Part shown: positions 34,002 through 46,800 of the stretch, one piece after another
Position numbering within the stretch: the stretch's first letter is position 1
Layout of the letters: every line of letters begins with the position of its first letter
From: Sabellastarte sp. h YS-2021
Lineage: Eukaryota; Annelida; Polychaeta; Sabellida; Sabellidae
Length of the DNA stretch: 64,000 nucleotides
Assembly (NCBI GenBank): GCA_964017235.1
Contig: OZ024939.1
Location: 43,812,241-43,876,240, forward strand
Direction: 5' to 3'
Notes under the pieces: generated by a model
Seen by the model: the letters and a program-made list of their open reading frames with translations, nothing else
Database searches by the model: none
What the model was told of the DNA's origin: nothing
Made by a program: the position numbers and the translations under genes

Positions 34002-37000
34002 TACATATCTAACCCTATTGTAAAATTCATTTGATATGATTCATTTAATAGACATATTTTGAACATATTAAACATTGGCACTTTACTGGGAGATGAAACT
34101 GCCAACATTGAGATGGTAGTGACTGTTGTTTCAACACTTCTAAATATGATTTTATCAAAAATTTAATCAGGTACTCCTTAGACGATATTTCAAACACAAC
34201 TTTACACTTCTAAATATGATTTTATCAAAAATTTAATCAGGCACTCCTCAGACGATATTTCAAACACAAGTTTATCCTCCTTTGGTGATAAAATACCAGA
34301 CACTACATTGCCCGTGTGAAAGTCCAGCTTTGAAAAATATGTGATAATCCACACACCAAACTGTCTGCCAAAATAAAAATCCCCCCCCCCCCCCAAAAAA
34401 AAGAAAAAAAAAGAGGGAACATGTAACAAAGGGCGAGATTTGTCACGTTGTGAAAATAAATACGTGAAAAATATATATGGCAAAAACACTGTTGAAATGG
34501 GAATGAAATACAGCATAAGATAATAGCAGATACAGCATATCAGACATATATCAGGAGGCTGTCTGTGAAACCCACATGTTGTAAAGAGCAAGGTGATTAA
34601 ACACCCAAAATGTAAGCGACTAAGCCACTCAGTTGATGTTCATTTCAGCATTTGATGGAACAAACACAGGTGCATTAGAGCCAAATGACAAACACAAGCT
34701 TAGAGTGGGATGTCAATCATAGAAATAATGTCTGCAGCCATTCTTTCGTAACATTAGGTTTGCAGCCCTTAAAAGGCAAGAAAAACTAAGGTACATCAAA
34801 TTGTGTTTCTCGGAAATTAAAATTTTAATCCTTCAAGGTCTAATAACAAGACGCTGAAATGCCTTTTGGACCCAACTTGAAATTGTACCCAAGATTTAAC
34901 TAGTTATGTTTGCAAGCAGGTCTGATCTGCATATCAGTAAAACACTGCACGTATACATGCCACATTTTGTATATACTTCCAACATTTCTTTTGAAGATTT
35001 GAGCTGGAAAAACTTCTTTTTCCCCTTTCTTCTTTGACCAAAAAGGATGTATTTGTTTACACAAGAAGGAGAAACCTTTAACTGAGTAAAACTCCACAAA
35101 AACATGCTAAAGATAGGAAGCAAATCTAATTCAAAGACATCATTATGGACAAGAAATTAACATATTTCTTTGCAATGAATGGCAAGGATGGATCGAATTT
35201 TCAAACTGAAAATTTTTTAAGCCACCAGTGTAGAGGGATGCTATTATGGCATAAACCAGAGCTCACTGGTAGTGTATTGTTTGCTGACTCTAGCTATATA
35301 CTGAAACTGGATGAAACTACCAGTGTTTTGAATGATTCCATGGTATTTACAAGAATTCATTGGAATTGTACTGTGTCACCAGCTTTAGTTATCCACTGGA
35401 ACATGATAAAATATTGGGCTGACCTAAATAAACACCATTTATAAATAGTTAGCCGACTGCCTGTATTTTGAATCAAAATGCAAAACACAAAAGTCAAAGT
35501 GGGCAAGACTAAAGCAAAGACTGTTCACAAAAGTTGTGACAGCTGAAAGTTTTGTGATGTATACAAACAATATTCAAAAGTAAGAAATTTGTGTAAAAAT
35601 AAATCATCCTAAGGATCAAAAAGGAGAAATTAAAAATTAGAGGAGTTGGGGAAAACACTGAAGAGGTCAAGGGAAACAACACAAATCACCAAATATGGAG
35701 TGTCTACAGTTAGCTGCATTTAAAAACATTTTTTGGAGCTACAGATTTTTAGGTCATCTTAAAATAAAAAAAAACATTCTTACAAAAATGAAAGAGTATT
35801 ACTGGTTCTTCCACATAAGGTCAAATTGCCTGCTATTGCTCAAACTGAAGCCTGAATTTAAAATAAAAAAAGGAGTGCGTGAGAATGCACAAATCCTCGC
35901 CTGCAGATGTTGTGAAATAAATTCTAGTTATCTGCATGGCCAGCCAGAGAGAAACACAAACACACCCACGGTAATTATATGAAGATCTGACTCACCAAGT
36001 TTTTCCTTAATGTCAGTACTTTGAACTAAATTCTATTAGGCATCTGATTTTTGTGACCCACTTTGTTTGTCATGTTCCAATATGAGGTAATGCATTGTGC
36101 AAGATGGCTCCTCTGTCTTGTCTCCCTCCTCGGTTTATGTCAGAAAAAAGGAGCTTAACGTCACCCTAATGTGAGGTACTTCTTGTAATAAAATAATAAA
36201 ATCTAGCATTTCTGGCATAATTTGCAAAATTCTAGAAAAGGTAAAACTCGGTGTAATTTTTATAAATGGGAATTCAATGCCATCTTAAAATAGGGGACAT
36301 CTTTAACACCAGTTACACACACCTGCAAAATTCAAATTGAATCCATCAAACTGTTTTGAGATACTGTATGAAAACAATCTTAAATTCAAAATAATTTAGT
36401 TATTACTGAGTTTTAAGGTCACCTTTAACAAGACATATCTCCAGGGGTAGTTACAACTACATGCCAAATCTGAATTTAATCCATTAAGTATTTTTTGACG
36501 TACTGTCTGGAAATGAAAAGTAACTATGAAACCGACAGGGACAAATATGTGCTCCCAGCAGAGATCCTGGTAATCTAAAAATGATGCAATTTTTTGGTCA
36601 ATAATAGCAATCAAGCTAGGAGCCGGTTTAAAACATTATATTAAATATTTTTGTTTGACGGATTTACAAGTATAGGCCTGGGTTTCAGGTAGCAATAAAT
36701 GTTACCAATTTTCATTGAAATACTCCAATCTTTCCAATTATTGTAGTAATAATTATGTTATATGATTCTTTAATGTCATTTCAATGCATTTTAAAATTAC
36801 AAAATGGTCATATTTTGGAATAAAAATGGACATTAACTCTGTCACTTTGTTGTCACTAAAGTGACATAAGTGGCAGTTTATTCTGTAGATGATAATTGAC
36901 ATATATATTGTTGTAAATTTGTCAAAATAACATAAAATAATTAGACGTGTCAGAATGCAGCACGTCATTCTGAACACAATGGTGAAAAAATTATAAAAAT

Positions 37001-38110
37001 TGGACCAGAAATAAGAATGTTATGGTTACTTAAACTGAGATTCAATGTTAAAAACGAAGTACCGGAATCGCATACATTCCTCAATTATCGCCCATTTAAC
37101 ACCACTTTTAGTTACTTCTGACGGCTTTGGAAATAAATTACTGGGTTACCGGTTACCGCATATGCAGCCACACCATTACATAATTATAGTATCTTCTGAT
37201 GTTTGGACCTCTGGTTAACCTTTATATATATTCAACTTAGACTGATTCTACTTCTGCAGGGTTAACTCTAGCAAATGCTGCTCCACATAGGCATTAACAC
37301 TCTAAAGACATAACTCTTGCTGGGTAACAGCCTCTGCTTGGTTCAGCACTCTACCTTTTAAGTGAAAAATAAATATTATTTTCCAAAGTACACAAAACAG
37401 TCCATAAAATAACAAACACACAAAAGGTCAAATCACATGTTAACATATCCTTACAATACATTAACTACAGAGATTAATAAATATAAATTTGAGTTCCATG
37501 ATTAACCAGATAAATGGTTCCAAGGTTTTTTGTATATAGAAACAGAATGAATTTTAAAGTTTCTCCTTTATAGAAAGAGACAAAAAAGGTTATTACAGAG
37601 ACAAAATACAGGTAAGCAATAATGACATGTCCATGACAATATAGTTACTTCATTTTTCATTTCTTTATTCTTTAAATAATGACATAAAGACAGTCCATTT
37701 GACTGATAAAACCAAGTAAACGTGAGCAACAAATTCAACTTATCATTGCAAATAATCTGAAAACAGAAAACATGACCTAATTTTGTGTATGAATTAATCT
37801 GAGGTTTACATAAATTTCTTGGAATTGTGGAAACTTATTGGAAGAGTGAGAGCACTTCAGAAAAATTTTTTACACATGAAACATTTTGAAGGTGAAGTCA
37901 ACTCAGAATCCTTTGTATTGTACTGTATTGCAAAGTCATGGCAATCCAATTGTTCTTGCTTTCAAAAAAGATGGAATTACTTTCCTTTGTTTGCAACTTG
38001 CAAATCTCCATTGACTGTGTGATAGACAAACAAGATGTATATATGTGTGTACAGTCACAGGCCTCCTCTGCTGATGTTTACAGCAGAGATATTACACTTA
38101 CTGACCTAGT
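34002..38110. other. Intergenic stretch between SINE and LINE
   Basis: Nothing here can be called a gene. Noted: a direct duplication of about 60 bp (TTCTAAATATGATTTTATCA at 34138 and 34208); a run of 14 C followed by A-rich sequence at 34381-34410; a TGTCACTTT/AAAGTGACA hairpin at about 36840-36868. A 99-codon frame at 35145-35444 has no recognisable domain and no splice partners. Confidence 0.4.
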
Positions 38111-38123
38111 TTCATATCCTGAT

Positions 38124-39207
38124 TCAATTCAATTCAATCAATTCAATCAGTTGTCCAGGTGCTTAATCTCCGTATCAACGGATTCTAAGGCACACCATCC
38201 AATCCGTAAGGCATAAATCATGAGACATTAGACATGTTCCGAGTCGTTGCCAGGGAGGCGGTCCGGTGTTCGGTAGTAAGAAGCTATGGTGGGAATGATT
38301 TCTGAAATAGGTAGGTTTTGAGTCGACTTTTGAAACTGGAGAGATTTGGAGCACTGCGTATATCATATGGAAGATCATTCCATAACTTAGGGGCATCATA
38401 TGAGAAACTATTGTTAAAATGGACCTTTGATTTATGGATGGAAGGACAGTAAGAGGGAACCAGAAGGAACAAATTTTTGGGATTGGAACGTCTTGTATTC
38501 ACGGCAGATTTGTACAAGGGGAGATATGGTGCAAAATACTTAGGCTGGCCAGTGGTGAGGTACTTATAGACCAAAACTAGGGTTTTGAAGATAATACGTT
38601 GTCTAACGGGTAGCCAATGGAGTGTCCTAAGGGTGGATGTAATGTGAGTGTACTTTGAAGCACCAGTGACAAACCGTGCATGCGCATTTTGAACATATTG
38701 GAGCCTTGTAGCATTTCGGGATGACAAACTGCGAAAAAGAGAGTTGCAATAATCCAAACGACTACTGACCAGAGCATTTGCAATCACCACTGATGTATCC
38801 ACAGAAAGAAACCTCCTGATACGATGAAGGTCCCTGAGGCTGATAAAGCAGGATTTGATAACAGAATTTACGTGATTGGTGAAACAAAACTTTGCATCAA
38901 ACAGAACACTCAGATTGCGTACAACATCTGCGGGAGAGAGGCAATTACCCAGGATATTGACAGGTAGTGAGTCACTGAGCCATTTGTGTCTGTCTTTGGC
39001 ACCGAAGACTATGAATTCTGTTTTATCAGGATTTAGCTTGAGTTTGTTTTCAGACATCCAGACCTGAATATCATTCAAACATGATTTAAGACGGTCAAAA
39101 GACTTGAGACTATCATCAGGGGATAAGTGAATGAACAACTGAGTGTCGTCCGCATAGAAGTGGTAACGGACTCCGGTATATTTTCTGATGACTTGACCAA
39201 GAGGTGC
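38124..39207 (-). pseudogene. 5'-truncated LINE with reverse-transcriptase C-terminal half
   Basis: The minus-strand frame is open from 39207 to a stop at 38284. It begins APLGQVIRKYTG, then has the catalytic block YHFYADDTQLFIHLS, KLKLNPDKTEFIVFGAK, ANALVSSRLDYCNSLFRSLS, LHWLPVRQRIIFK and WNDLPYDIR...FKSRLKTYLFQ. These are the palm and thumb parts of a non-LTR (jockey/CR1/L2-type) reverse transcriptase. The 3' end (38124-38152) is a tail of ATTGA/TCAAT repeats. The coding frame is intact where present, so insertion is fairly recent, but everything upstream of the YADD region is missing where the LTR-like element begins. Confidence 0.9.
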
Positions 39208-40064
39208 TGATGAATGTGTTGTTTATAAGGAAGTGTGTCAAATTGTCAAATGGTGAAATAGGTGAGTTGCAGTTTTAACAAAAACGGGATTCTTTCCAAG
39301 AAATCTTTATCATGAGTAATTAATGTAAGTATAAGTTTTAGGATGTTAATTTCTTAGAAAATATGTATTTTGTACTGGTAAGGTTCCTGATCACTCCTCT
39401 ATATAAGCTGGACATCACAGTTACAGATTAGCATTGTTGGGACAGGAGTTCTTTACCCCAGATGATATTGTATTGCCGACTAGAAGCTTTGAAAGATTGT
39501 TAAACAGTCAAAAGACTTTTAACTGAAGAACCAGCGTGGTAAAAAGAACACTATCCAGCAGATTAACTGGGAGTGAAGTCCACCAGAGCAAAGAAGTCGA
39601 GCACAGCAATAAAGGGGAAGACTCGTGGAAGACCTCAGAGGCGAGAAATCAATCATAGTATAGAGGAAATTCTTGTGTCAGTGACAATCGAACACATTGT
39701 TCTCGAAACTACATCAACCAGAGGCAGTCAACTATTCAGAGCTGTTTGTTATAACTGATTCAAGACCAGGTGACTACAAACTTTCATGTGATCAGGTTAT
39801 GACTTCTATTTTGAACACTGATCCAGCCATATGGACAATAATCTGTGAATGATCAGTAAGAAACTATTTAAGTAATCTTGTAATAATATTAACAGGTGTA
39901 TAAGTTTGAGTTATTATTGTTTTAAATATGTATTCTGATTTGGTTGGTTTAACACTGATTTGTACATATTGTAAATAAATTATTTAGTTCAAACAATTTC
40001 TTTCCTTCCTGTTGTGTGATTTTCTCTGGCTAAAACACTAGTTAGTTGGGGTCTGACCGTGACA
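39208..40064 (+). mobile_element. LTR-like retroelement copy (solo LTR?), forward orientation
   Basis: Starts TGATGAATGTG and ends GACCGTGACA (TG...CA). It has a TATA-like CTATATAAGCTGG at 39400-39412 and TGTAAATAAATTATTTAG near the end as a polyadenylation signal, the order expected of an LTR. It matches the reverse complement of 15474-16353. It directly abuts the broken LINE on its left; the 5-bp flanks (GGTGC, ACTGC) are not a clear target duplication. The 61-codon frame at 39573-39758 belongs to the element. Confidence 0.65.
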
Positions 40065-40778
40065 ACTGCCATAAAATTAACTAAAAATTCACAATGTCTG
40101 TAAAACTGAAATTGAAGAAGCTAAATGGTGTAATCTGTAACAGCTTTCCCTATTATGTGAACGATTTTCTTCAGCCATGGTGGCGATTTTCTGGTTATTC
40201 CCAAAAAGGCCAAAATCAGTACCAATAAAGCTACTCATGAACCAGATGTGTATATAAAACACAAAATTAAATCTATTCTATAATATTAAAATAAGACATA
40301 TGTGAATTTGTTATTTTGTTAAAATTGGCAGGTGTTATCGCAGTTACAACAGCCACTTCATTAGCCTATAATTAAACAGTGTTAACAAAGATTATAAAAC
40401 AAAGATAATAGATCCATATTTGAGATTTCAAAGAGCTGAAAATAATTCGACATTGTTACATATCGATTTTACATGGAATTTACAAAGTGACAATGAAGAC
40501 CAAGACATTTATTGAAATATATGCAGACAATATGACTACATATTTGTGCTTCCAATGTCTGATATTTCCAGCCCCTGAATGTGTGCATATTTGGTGTTCA
40601 GAATTCAATGTGTTCTTGAAGGTGTTTTTACCTCTCAATTCAATAGGTGTCATTTGTCAAATACAAACACAACTCCCGTCAGATGTCACCCCCAGAGCGG
40701 AAAAACACAGACACAGAGCAAAAGATAGCTGATTTTCTTCAATCTTCTTAGAAAAGAAATGTGTCCGTTTTAATCACT
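40065..40778. promoter_or_regulatory. Upstream region of the lectin receptor gene
   Basis: About 700 bp of AT-rich DNA between the LTR-like copy and the start codon. It should include the receptor promoter and 5' UTR, but no specific TATA box or binding site can be assigned. Confidence 0.3.
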
Positions 40779-40833
40779 ATGGCTTGTGTATATATTTGTG
40801 TCTTTCTACTTCAGGCTTGTTTGCATATTGCAG
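40779..40833 (+). CDS. Receptor exon 1: signal peptide
   Basis: Encodes MACVYICVFLLQACLHIAG, a short hydrophobic N-terminus typical of a secretory signal. Donor GCAG|GTAAGA, phase 1. An ATG at 40759 in another frame stops after four codons, so 40779 is the start. Confidence 0.88.
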
Positions 40834-43800
40834 GTAAGATGTTCAATTAGTTTCTTTTCAATTTAAACAGTTTACATTAGAAATATTCAGGACAATGACA
40901 ATATACTTTCTGTATGAAGTTTTAACATAGGCATGTTTTGTCTGTTTTAGAAATATATCACACAATATTTTATAATTATTACATTTTTTCAGGTTCTGTA
41001 CCAAGTGAACGGTCTTCTTTGGAGATAATTCGCATCGGTGAGGATTATTTTCGAGTGTATTTCTACTACAGTGATGTCGAAAATTCATTTCTTTTAATCA
41101 AAGAATTTGAGCTACAGTATCGAAACACATCTTCAGATGTTTGGATTGTGGATGACTCCTTCCGTCCTTCCACATCTACATATGTGTATCAAAGATATTT
41201 CAGTATCAATGGCTTGAAAAGCAGCACAGAATATGTTGTAAGAATGGTCCTGAAGCAAATGGACATAATCACCTGGCAGACATCAACTTTGATAGTTAAG
41301 ACAAAGCCATTTGGTATGTCATGTATTTCGCTGCGTTTTCTTGTTGAACTGTGCAGGATTTTCTATCTCACTGAATAGATATAACTGGATAATAATGATG
41401 GATTAAAACCAGTGGTGTTGCTTTATAACCTAAGCTTGCTGACTTCTACATTACTTTTTTATATTCTCAAAGTCTATGGCACCAGTAACTACAGATGAGT
41501 ATTAGGGCCAAGTAAAAAAAAAATTTTTTTCAATTTAGTGGATAGTATCTCAATTTTTGGAGATAGTTATCTCAATTTCTTGAGATATTATCTCAATTTT
41601 TGGAGATATTAAGTCAATTTTTTTGTGATATTAAGTCAATTTTTCGCAATACTAAGTCAATTTTTGAGACACTATATCAATTTTTCGAGATAGTTATCTC
41701 AATTTCTCGAGATATTAAGTCAATTTTTCGAGATATTATGTCAATTTCTTATTTAGTTATCTTTTTTTACTTGACATAATATCTCAAGAATTTGAGAGAA
41801 CTATCTCAAGAAATTGACTCAGTATCTCAAAAAATTTACTTAATATCTCGAAAAATTGACTTAATATCTCAAGAAATTGAGATAACTATCTCAAGAAAGT
41901 GACTTAGTATCTCAAAAAATTGACTTAATATCTCGAAAAATTGACTTAATATCTCAAGAAATTGAGATAACTATCTCAAGAAATTGACTTAGTATCTAAA
42001 GAAATTGAGATAATATCTCAAGAAATTGAAAAAAAATTTTTTTTTACTTGGCCCAAATACTCTTCCATAAGTAAAATTGCTATCTTACTTATTTCAAAAT
42101 TCCACAGAATAGAAGTTGCTATCTCTTCTAGAAGGCTCTTTCCCACTGAAATATAGTTACCCTATTATCTAGAATGCCTGGTTTAACGAAAACATTTTCC
42201 TTTTAAAACTTTATCAAACATTCATATCACTTACTGCCATGTTTCAACAATGAAGCCATTGTCTATACTCAGAATCAAGTCACCACGGGAATCGGTACTA
42301 CTACTTCTCAGAGGATGGCTTCAGCAATCATCGAAAGAAAGGTTTTTCTGATGCCCAACAATTCTGTGAAAGTCTTGGTGGAAATCTCGCAAGCATACTC
42401 AGTTCAGATGAAAATCACTTTATCAAAAGCAATATATACTATTCAAGGTATCAATTTTCTGTTCCTCTGAAGACAACTCCATTAACAGAGTTTTCATGTA
42501 GTGATCCACAATAATATCAAGGACAGTAAAACCTGATTTATCTGACCTTCTGTTATCTGAACATTGTATTTTATTACACTTATTTCACTATGCAAAATTC
42601 TTTATACTGAACTGTGTCTTCTATTTTAAAAACCTGCTTCTATATATACAAAATCTTACTCTCATTGGATGGCCAGATAACAGAAGTCCTCCTATATATA
42701 CTACAAGCACTTATCAGATCATGTTCATACTGACTCCAAGTACCAAATGTAGGTCATGCTCCAGATATTGCTGAATTTAACCACTAAAATGTTACCTTTG
42801 CAAATTGCACATAATCCAGTCTAGTACAGATAAGAAAATAAGATTGTGTATGCCACAATCACTCCCTTGATAACTGTATCTGCCAAGCAACAAGCAAATC
42901 CCCCTCATCCCCTGATTTCCAATTACCCATTATTTGACAATTGTGAATCCAGTTAACCTGAGACAAATCATTTACATAGAAAAGCAATGTATTCTGTATA
43001 TGTTGTAGTGGAGAATACTGGATAGGTCTGCAATTTTCTGGGAAAGATCCAGAATACTGTAACTCATGTAGACTGTGCCATGTGGGAGTAGACGCAGAAA
43101 ACAACTGCAATCTATGTGATACATGTCGCAATGAATGGAGCTGGACAGATAGTTCTCCAACGACATACCAGAACTGGGAAGAACAACAGCCCAATGATGA
43201 TGCCAGATGTGCAATCTTCAATGTTGATCAGAAATGGTATGATGCTGCTTGTGACAGTGAGCATTACTTTGTGTGTGCAAAAGGTATAATTTGCTTAATT
43301 AACATTTTCGTTCTTTTTTGTCTTTTTTTTCTCATTCCTTCTTATATCTGTGTCCCTTCAGCATGTGAGGGCAGGCCTCACAATTTTCCCAGTTTCAAAT
43401 CCTTCAGAGAGAAGGAACAAAAATTCACTGGGTCATACATGTCATCACCTTTTCATTGTCCCTTTGTGATTGGGTGATAATAAATCTTGTATATGTGGTT
43501 CTGAAGTCAAATCCAGCCGATTAAGAGTCCATGAGAGCTTGTCTATACATGACATAATGGCTTCAAAAATGAAGTATTTTGTTTATTAGGGTTTTAATGT
43601 CACTTTCAACACATTACATAGGTCATAAAACTCAGCTTTACAACTAATCATATGGTTCTACTATATGAAGCCACACATTCAAATCTTATTCAAAGCAACA
43701 TGTTAGAATTATTATGTAATTGTTTGAAAATGACCCAATATTCCCTTTCCATAAATTAATTAATAGATGTAAATTTCAGCTGACAACTGTCTCAGTCTTG

Positions 43801-46800
43801 AAGAACCAGAAAATGGGAATGTAATAATGACATATTCAAGTTATGGACCTACAGCACAATACTCTTGCCAGGATGGGTATAGACTTGTGGGAGAAGAATA
43901 CAGATATTGCTATGTTTTTGAAGATAACGCTTGGTCTGGAGAAACACCTACTTGTATAGGTATGAGAATGTTATAAGAAAACTGTTATCAGAAAATTGCC
44001 TCCTAGTATAAGATATGTCAAAACTTGACAGTTAAATTTTGAACCTCAGATTTCAGGTAAAGAGTTTTTATCAAGAGTTTTTAACATATTTATCCACTCC
44101 TCTTTCATGTGACTTTTGTATTTCATAAACTTGTTTCTGCTCCACACTCTTTAACTGTGCTAAAGTGCAAAAGTCTTTTCACTGTCATTATTTTTTGTAC
44201 TTTTATTATTTTCTATTATCAAACTAAGTCATATCCTTCACAACACAATTGCATAATTGAAAAAAAATATTAATATATCTCATGCAAAAATAAACTAGAC
44301 CAAGGACGCATCTGTGGCCAGATGCAAGATGTATCCACCAACAAAGGCCAACTAACATAGTTTAGAAGATAAACAGCATTTTTCGTTAATAAGCAAGTTG
44401 AAAGCAAGTTGAAAGTTTGGCTACCCTTATTTGACCTTATAGACCAAGGACGCATCTGTGGCCAGATGCAAGATGTATCCACCGACAAAGGCCAACAAAC
44501 ATAGTTTAGAAGATAAACAGCATTTTTCGTTAATAAGCAAGGTTAAAAGTTTGGCTACCCTTATTTGACCTTGTAGCAGGGGTCCAAGGTGAAGTCTGAC
44601 CACATCAAAAGATTCGCAGCCCATGATTTCCTGTAAGTTGTTTTCACATTGCAAACCTCTAGGACCGATAATAAGCAACTTATAAGCACTTTTAAGTTTG
44701 TCTATCCTTATTTGACCTTGAAGGAGGGGCCCAAGGTCAAATCCGACCACACCAGAAGATTCCCAGTTTGTGATTTCCCATAGGTTGGTTTACCATCCCA
44801 AACCTCTACGACCAATAATAAGCAAGTTATAAGCACTTTTAAGTTTGGCTATCCTCGTTTGACCTTGAATGAGAGGCCCAAGGTCAAATCTGACCACACC
44901 AACAGATTCCCAGCACATGATTTCCTATAGGTTGGTTTACCATCCCAAACCTCAAGAACCAATAACAAGCAAGTTATAAGCACTTTTAAGTTTGGTTATC
45001 CTCGTTTGACCTTGAAGCAGGGGCCCAAGGTCAAATCCGACCACACCACAAGATTCCCAGCCCATGGTGTCCTATATGTTGGTTTACCATCCCAAACCTC
45101 TAGGACCAATAATAAGCGAGTTACAATCAATCACCAAAAATAAGAACGTCCGAAAATAAGAACGTGACCCCCCCAAATGGCCTTAATAATTTTTACCAAA
45201 AATAAGAACATGGGGCAAAATGGGCCTGCTAATTTTTACCAAAAATAAGAACGTCAAAATACCGGTGACTTTTCGGTGACTGACTGTATAAGCACTTTTA
45301 AGTTTGGCTATCCTAGTAACATTACACATTTTAGACATTTTTGTGTAGCACAGGTCTAATTTAGACATAAAGCCTACCAAAAGTATAGGGTGGTGAGTCC
45401 TCTACCATACCAAGCCCCCTGCAAAATATGAAGAAAATGTGGACTGTAGGTCGCTAACAAGCACTATTCCACATTTTAGACATTTTTGTCTACCACAGGC
45501 CTAATTTAGACATAAACCCTACCAAAAAGATAGGGTGGCGAGTCCTCTAGCATACCAAACCACCTGCCAAATATGAAGAAATCTGGAAAGAAATGTGGAC
45601 TGTAGGTTGCTAACAAGCAATATTCCACATTTTAGACATTTTTGTGTACCACAGGCCTAATTTAGACATAAACCCTACCAAAAAAAATAGGGTAGCCAGT
45701 CCTGTACCATATCAAGCCACCTGCCAAATATGAAAGAAATCTGGAAAGAAATGTGGACTGTAGGTCGCTAACAAGCAATATTCCACATTTTAGACATTTT
45801 TGTCTACCACAGGCCTAATTTAGACATAAACCCTACCACAAAAACAGGCGGCCAGTCCTGTACCATATCAAGCCACCTGCCAAATATGAAAGAAATCTGG
45901 AAAGAAATGTGGACTGTGGGTCGCTAACAAGAAATCTCTGCGGACACGGACAACGATGATGATGAATCCATACTATCCCCGCTTTGCGTCGGGGATACAA
46001 TTATAGAAAGAAATCTGGAAAGAAATGTGGATTGTAGGTCGCTAACAAGCAATATTCCACATTTTAGACATTTTTGTCTACCACAGGCCTAATTTAGACA
46101 TAAACCCTACCACAAAAACAGGCGGCCAGTCCTGTACCATATCAAGCCACCTGCCAAATATGAAAGAAATCTGGAAAGAAATGTGGACTGTGGGTCGCTA
46201 ACAAGAAATCTCTGCGGACACGGACAACGATGATGATGAATCCATACTATCCCCGCTTTGCGTCGGGGATACAATTATAGAAAGAAATCTGGAAAGAAAT
46301 GTGGACTGTAGGTCGCTAACAAGCAATATTCCACATTTTAGACATTTTTGTCTACCACAGGCCTAATTTAGACATAAACCCTACCACAAAAACAGGCGGC
46401 CAGTCCTGTACCATATCAAGCCACCTGCCAAATATGAAAGAAATCTGGAAAGAAATGTGGACTGTGGGTCGCTAACAAGAAATCTCTGCGGACACGGACA
46501 ACAATGATGATGCATCCATACTATCCCCGCTTTGCGTCGGGGATACAATTATAGAATTAATCGGATGAGTAAATAAAAAAATCCACCGTAAAGGCAATGC
46601 ACCAAAACCTCTAGGGCCAATAATAAGTGAGTTATAAGCACTTTTAAGTTTGGCTGTCCTCATTTGACCTTGAACGAGGGACCCAAGGTCAAATCCGACC
46701 ACACCAGAAGATTCCCAGCCCATGATTTTCTATATGTTGGTTTACCATCCCAAACCTCTAGGACCAATAATAAGCGAGTTACAATCAATCACCAAAAATA

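Noticed and set aside
34381..34410. Run of C followed by A-rich sequence
   Set aside because: Simple homopolymer, likely of variable length; no further structure.
35145..35444. 99-codon open frame with an ATG
   Set aside because: No recognisable domain, repeat relation or splice context; length is within chance for the many frames in 64 kb.
42859..43221. 120-codon minus-strand frame
   Set aside because: Shadow of receptor exon 4, which has strong domain evidence on the + strand.
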